Source: JAWKZG01 sp041396125
GTDB taxonomy: Bacteria; Pseudomonadota; Gammaproteobacteria; Competibacterales; Competibacteraceae
Direction of reading: 5' to 3'
DNA: 64,000 nucleotides
NCBI GenBank assembly: GCA_041396125.1
Contig: JAWKZG010000001.1
Coordinates: 1,050,353-1,114,352, forward strand
Part shown: positions 61,626-64,000 of the stretch, piece by piece
How the letters are laid out: every line of letters begins with the position of its first letter
Position numbering within the stretch: the first letter of the stretch is position 1
Made by a program: the position numbers and the translations under genes
Notes under the pieces: model-generated
What the model saw: the letters and a program-made list of their open reading frames with translations, nothing else
Told to the model about the DNA's origin: nothing
Database searches by the model: none

Positions 61626-62252
61626 TTATTGCCCGCCATGAAATTCGATGACCGCCAGGCCAGGTGACTGGCTGGCATAATAAGCGGCCAGATTGGCGAT
61701 ATCCTCATCGCTTAAATTCTGTGCCTGACTTTGCATGATAATCTGCTTACGCGTGCCAGCACGGTAATCTTGCAGCGCTTTGACGAGATAATCCTCAAAC
61801 TGTCCGGCCAGCACCGGCATGGTCGGTTGCGGTGCTTTACCCCCCTCGCCATGACAAGCTGCGCAGCCGATTTCAGCGGCTTTCTTTTCACCGGCTGCAG
61901 CATCACCGTGAACCGGTGGAGTGTCATCAGTGACTTCAAAACCACTTAAAAAAGCGCCAATATTCTGCATGTCGGCATCATTTAAATTGGCCGCATTGGC
62001 GTGCATGGTCAAATGATCGCGTTCGTCAGCCTTATAGGCCTTCAAAGCCGCTGCTATATAATCTGCCCGCTGCCCCCCTAAGCGTGGTACATGGTAGGTA
62101 GGATAGGCGTTGGTATAACCAGCGATGGCATGGCATCCAGAGCAGGTCGTAAACGCGTACTTGCCCGCTGCGGCGTCGCCTTCAGCTTGTGCAACGCTAC
62201 TCAAAGCCAACACCCCGCCAGCCAGGACGAGCTTTAACAATGATGCTCTCAT
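61626..62252 (-). CDS. Dihaem cytochrome c4
   Basis: A 208-residue periplasmic protein with a signal peptide (residues 1-23, ending AQA) and two haem sites, TTCSGCHAIAG and IGCAACHGEGG. Methionine ligands are likely in LTMHANAANLND and IIMQSQAQNLSD, an internal repeat typical of cytochrome c4. It carries electrons from the bc1 complex to terminal oxidases. Transcribed alone; a hairpin follows. Confidence 0.92.
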   Translation of the reverse strand: MRASLLKLVLAGGVLALSSVAQAEGDAAAGKYAFTTCSGCHAIAGYTNAYPTYHVPRLGGQRADYIAAALKAYKADERDHLTMHANAANLNDADMQNIGAFLSGFEVTDDTPPVHGDAAAGEKKAAEIGCAACHGEGGKAPQPTMPVLAGQFEDYLVKALQDYRAGTRKQIIMQSQAQNLSDEDIANLAAYYASQSPGLAVIEFHGGQ

Positions 62253-62388
62253 TCGGGAATTCTCTCTACTCGATTAATCATTATGATAAAGGATGGGCGT
62301 GTTTTAAGCCCGCAGGCTTAAGCACGTATGGTATAACCTAGCCTGCGTATTTTACAGAGCTGGCGATTTTGCGCAAACTGTCAGCAGC

Positions 62389-63246
62389 TTAATCGGCATC
62401 GACACTGTTCAACAAGGCACGATAACCCTCTCGATAACTTGGATAGCGAAAACGATAAGCACTGGCGCGCAAACGGGCGTTACTACAGCGCTTATTTGCG
62501 CGCATCCGGCGTTCAGCAGCACTCCCTGCAGCCGCTTTCTGTTGTGGTTCTGCCACCCCCAGCTGGCGTGCCAACCAGCTCATGACATCGCATTGCAGTG
62601 CCGGCTCATCGTCCACGCCCAGATACAGTCTGGCAGGATTTTCCAACTGTAACAGATGGGCAATTGCACCGGCGCAATCATCACGGTGAATCCGGTTTGT
62701 ATAAAGCCCAGGCGTACATACAGCACGACCGTTGCGTACATTATCGATCAAGCGGCTGCGACCCGGCCCGTAAATCCCGCCAAAGCGGATCACCAGCGCC
62801 GGATGCCCACTGTTCCAGACCAGTTCCTCACCAGCTCGCAGACTTTCCGGACCAAAGCCGCTGGCTTGTGCGGGCGCGTCCTCATCCAGATACGCACCAT
62901 CTTCTTGTCCGTAAACCGACGTGCTGGAGGTCAGAATCAGACGGCGCAAACGCTGCCCCTGTGCCTGCAGAGCCTGCAGTATATTGGCAACCCCATCAAC
63001 ATAGGCGGCACGGTAACGCTCAGGGCTAGAACCGCCAGCGGCGGCCGCGTAGACCATATAATCCAGCTCCGGCGGCAGGGAACGTAAGGTGGCCGGCTTG
63101 GTCAGATCTGCTGCCAGCGGTTGCAGACCAGCGGGTAATCTGGACGGATTTCGTCGCAATCCCCAGACCGTATGCCCGACCTGGATCAGCTGCAAACCCA
63201 GAGCAGTCCCCACATCGCCGCAACCAGCGATTAGAATGCGCGCCAT
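62389..63246 (-). CDS. NAD-dependent epimerase/dehydratase-like SDR (YeeZ type)
   Basis: A 285-residue extended SDR. The Rossmann motif is at the N-terminus (ILIAGCGDVGTALGLQLIQVG); the active site SSTSVYGQ has the Ser and Tyr, although the lysine of the YxxxK motif is not obvious. VIRFGGIYGPGRSRLIDN is typical of YeeZ proteins. Start ATG 63246 is 28 bp from the divergent mutY start. Substrate unknown. Confidence 0.9.
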   Translation of the reverse strand: MARILIAGCGDVGTALGLQLIQVGHTVWGLRRNPSRLPAGLQPLAADLTKPATLRSLPPELDYMVYAAAAGGSSPERYRAAYVDGVANILQALQAQGQRLRRLILTSSTSVYGQEDGAYLDEDAPAQASGFGPESLRAGEELVWNSGHPALVIRFGGIYGPGRSRLIDNVRNGRAVCTPGLYTNRIHRDDCAGAIAHLLQLENPARLYLGVDDEPALQCDVMSWLARQLGVAEPQQKAAAGSAAERRMRANKRCSNARLRASAYRFRYPSYREGYRALLNSVDAD

Positions 63247-63274
63247 GATACCTCCTTACCAACCATAAACTACA

Positions 63275-64000
63275 ATGACTATGCCACGAAACCCTGCCCT
63301 GCTCGACCCCGATCAATTTGCCCAGCGCGTGCTGGATTGGTTTGATCACCATGGCCGCAAAAACCTGCCCTGGCAGCAGGCCCGCAACCCTTACCGGGTA
63401 TGGGTGTCGGAAATCATGCTGCAGCAAACCCAGGTAACCACTGTTATCCCCTATTACCAGCGTTTCATGACAAGCTTCCCGGACATTGTAGCGCTGGCCG
63501 AGGCCGAGCTGGACGCTGTACTGCATCACTGGTCCGGTCTGGGCTATTATGCCCGCGCCCGCAATCTGCACAAAGCCGCGGGTATTATACGGGATCAGCA
63601 TCAAGGCCAGTTCCCGCTGGATTTCGAGCAGGCGACCGCCCTGCCGGGTATCGGTCGCTCCACTGCCGGTGCGATTCTGGCCCTGGCAGCTAATCAGCAT
63701 CACCCGATACTGGACGGCAATGTCAAACGGGTGCTGGCGCGGTTTGCAACCATCGACGGCTGGCCGGGACAAAGTCAGACACTCAATCAGCTCTGGGAGC
63801 TGGCGACCTGTTACACACCTGCTCAGCGTGTTGCCGACTATACCCAGGCCATGATGGATCTGGGCGCGCTGGTCTGCACCCGACGCCACCCGCACTGCCC
63901 GGTCTGTCCACTGCAAAGCCATTGTCTGGCACATATGCAAGGCCAGGAGCATAGCTACCCCAGCCCCAAACCGCGCCGTGAACTGCCCCTCAAAACGGTG
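63275..64000 (+). CDS. mutY: Adenine DNA glycosylase MutY (3' end outside the window)
   Basis: The frame from ATG 63275 is open to the window end (242 codons). It has EIMLQQTQVTTVIPYYQRF, the helix-hairpin-helix LPGIGRSTAGAIL, the catalytic Asp in ILDGNVKRVLAR, and four Fe-S cysteines in CTRRHPHCPVCPLQSHC. MutY removes A opposite 8-oxoG. The C-terminal NUDIX-like domain lies beyond 64000. ATG 63281 is an alternative start. No strong ribosome site is visible in the short divergent gap. Confidence 0.95.
   Translation, partial: MTMPRNPALLDPDQFAQRVLDWFDHHGRKNLPWQQARNPYRVWVSEIMLQQTQVTTVIPYYQRFMTSFPDIVALAEAELDAVLHHWSGLGYYARARNLHKAAGIIRDQHQGQFPLDFEQATALPGIGRSTAGAILALAANQHHPILDGNVKRVLARFATIDGWPGQSQTLNQLWELATCYTPAQRVADYTQAMMDLGALVCTRRHPHCPVCPLQSHCLAHMQGQEHSYPSPKPRRELPLKTV

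Overview
The window is chromosomal DNA of a Gammaproteobacterium. The evidence is conserved gene order: TPR protein-lolB-ispE-tRNA-Gln-prs-rplY-pth-ychF facing hemA-prfA-prmC is the arrangement known from Pseudomonas and relatives. NsrR, Zur/ZnuABC, CydABX/CydDC and FdxA fit that assignment. I cannot name the genus. Sulfide/persulfide detoxification beside a cytochrome bd oxidase, and NO-responsive genes, suggest life at an oxic/anoxic interface; this is inference.

Layout. 1-3608: tail of an unknown gene, then a complete polar amino-acid ABC transporter operon. 3636-5900: pobA and an isolated, twice-frameshifted lpxC. 6462-17937: a respiration/sulfur block. On the minus strand run DUF2892 protein, persulfide-dioxygenase-like MBL protein, phosphatase-SQR-like fusion, SulP transporter, cydA, cydB, cydX. 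The bd-assembly exporter genes cydDC diverge from the same AT-rich 123 bp region. 17938-22286: an IclR-controlled ABC uptake cluster of SsuABC/ThiXYZ type. 22650-24892: peroxiredoxin, then an NsrR locus (hemerythrin, FdxA, NsrR) with two good NsrR boxes. 24947-34880: orphan NIT-like sensor, LysR regulator, acetyl-CoA synthetase, a split amino-acid ABC pair, orphan BatD, alanine racemase and YchF.

34860-46830 is a mobile element of about 12 kb. It is bounded by a 22 bp perfect direct repeat whose left copy is the first codons of ychF, so it has inserted between pth and ychF. It carries a tyrosine integrase (frameshifted), paired integrase-arm-like repeats at both ends, an AlpA-like regulator, a divergent XRE repressor with an inverted-repeat operator, a 1024-residue primase/DUF927-type helicase, a TubC-docking-like Zn-finger protein, and several unrecognised small proteins. 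Downstream of the primase lies an iteron field built into tandem repeat units of about 745 bp; within each unit the iteron flank has changed in concert. I see no capsid, terminase or relaxase, so it looks like a self-replicating satellite or cryptic integrative element. This is the most novel part of the window.

46875-64000: housekeeping genes (pth, rplY, prs, tRNA-Gln, ispE, lolB, TPR protein, hemA, prfA, prmC), the Zur-controlled znuABC locus, a membrane-anchored receiver protein, a PLP desulfhydrase/ACC deaminase homologue, cytochrome c4, an SDR protein and the start of mutY.

Caution: at least eight genes carry frameshifts (lpxC twice, cydB, an ABC permease, batD, integrase, an element gene, prmC, the duplicated TubC-like copy). 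Several sit in homopolymers or short repeats and hit essential genes, so sequencing indels are as likely as real decay.
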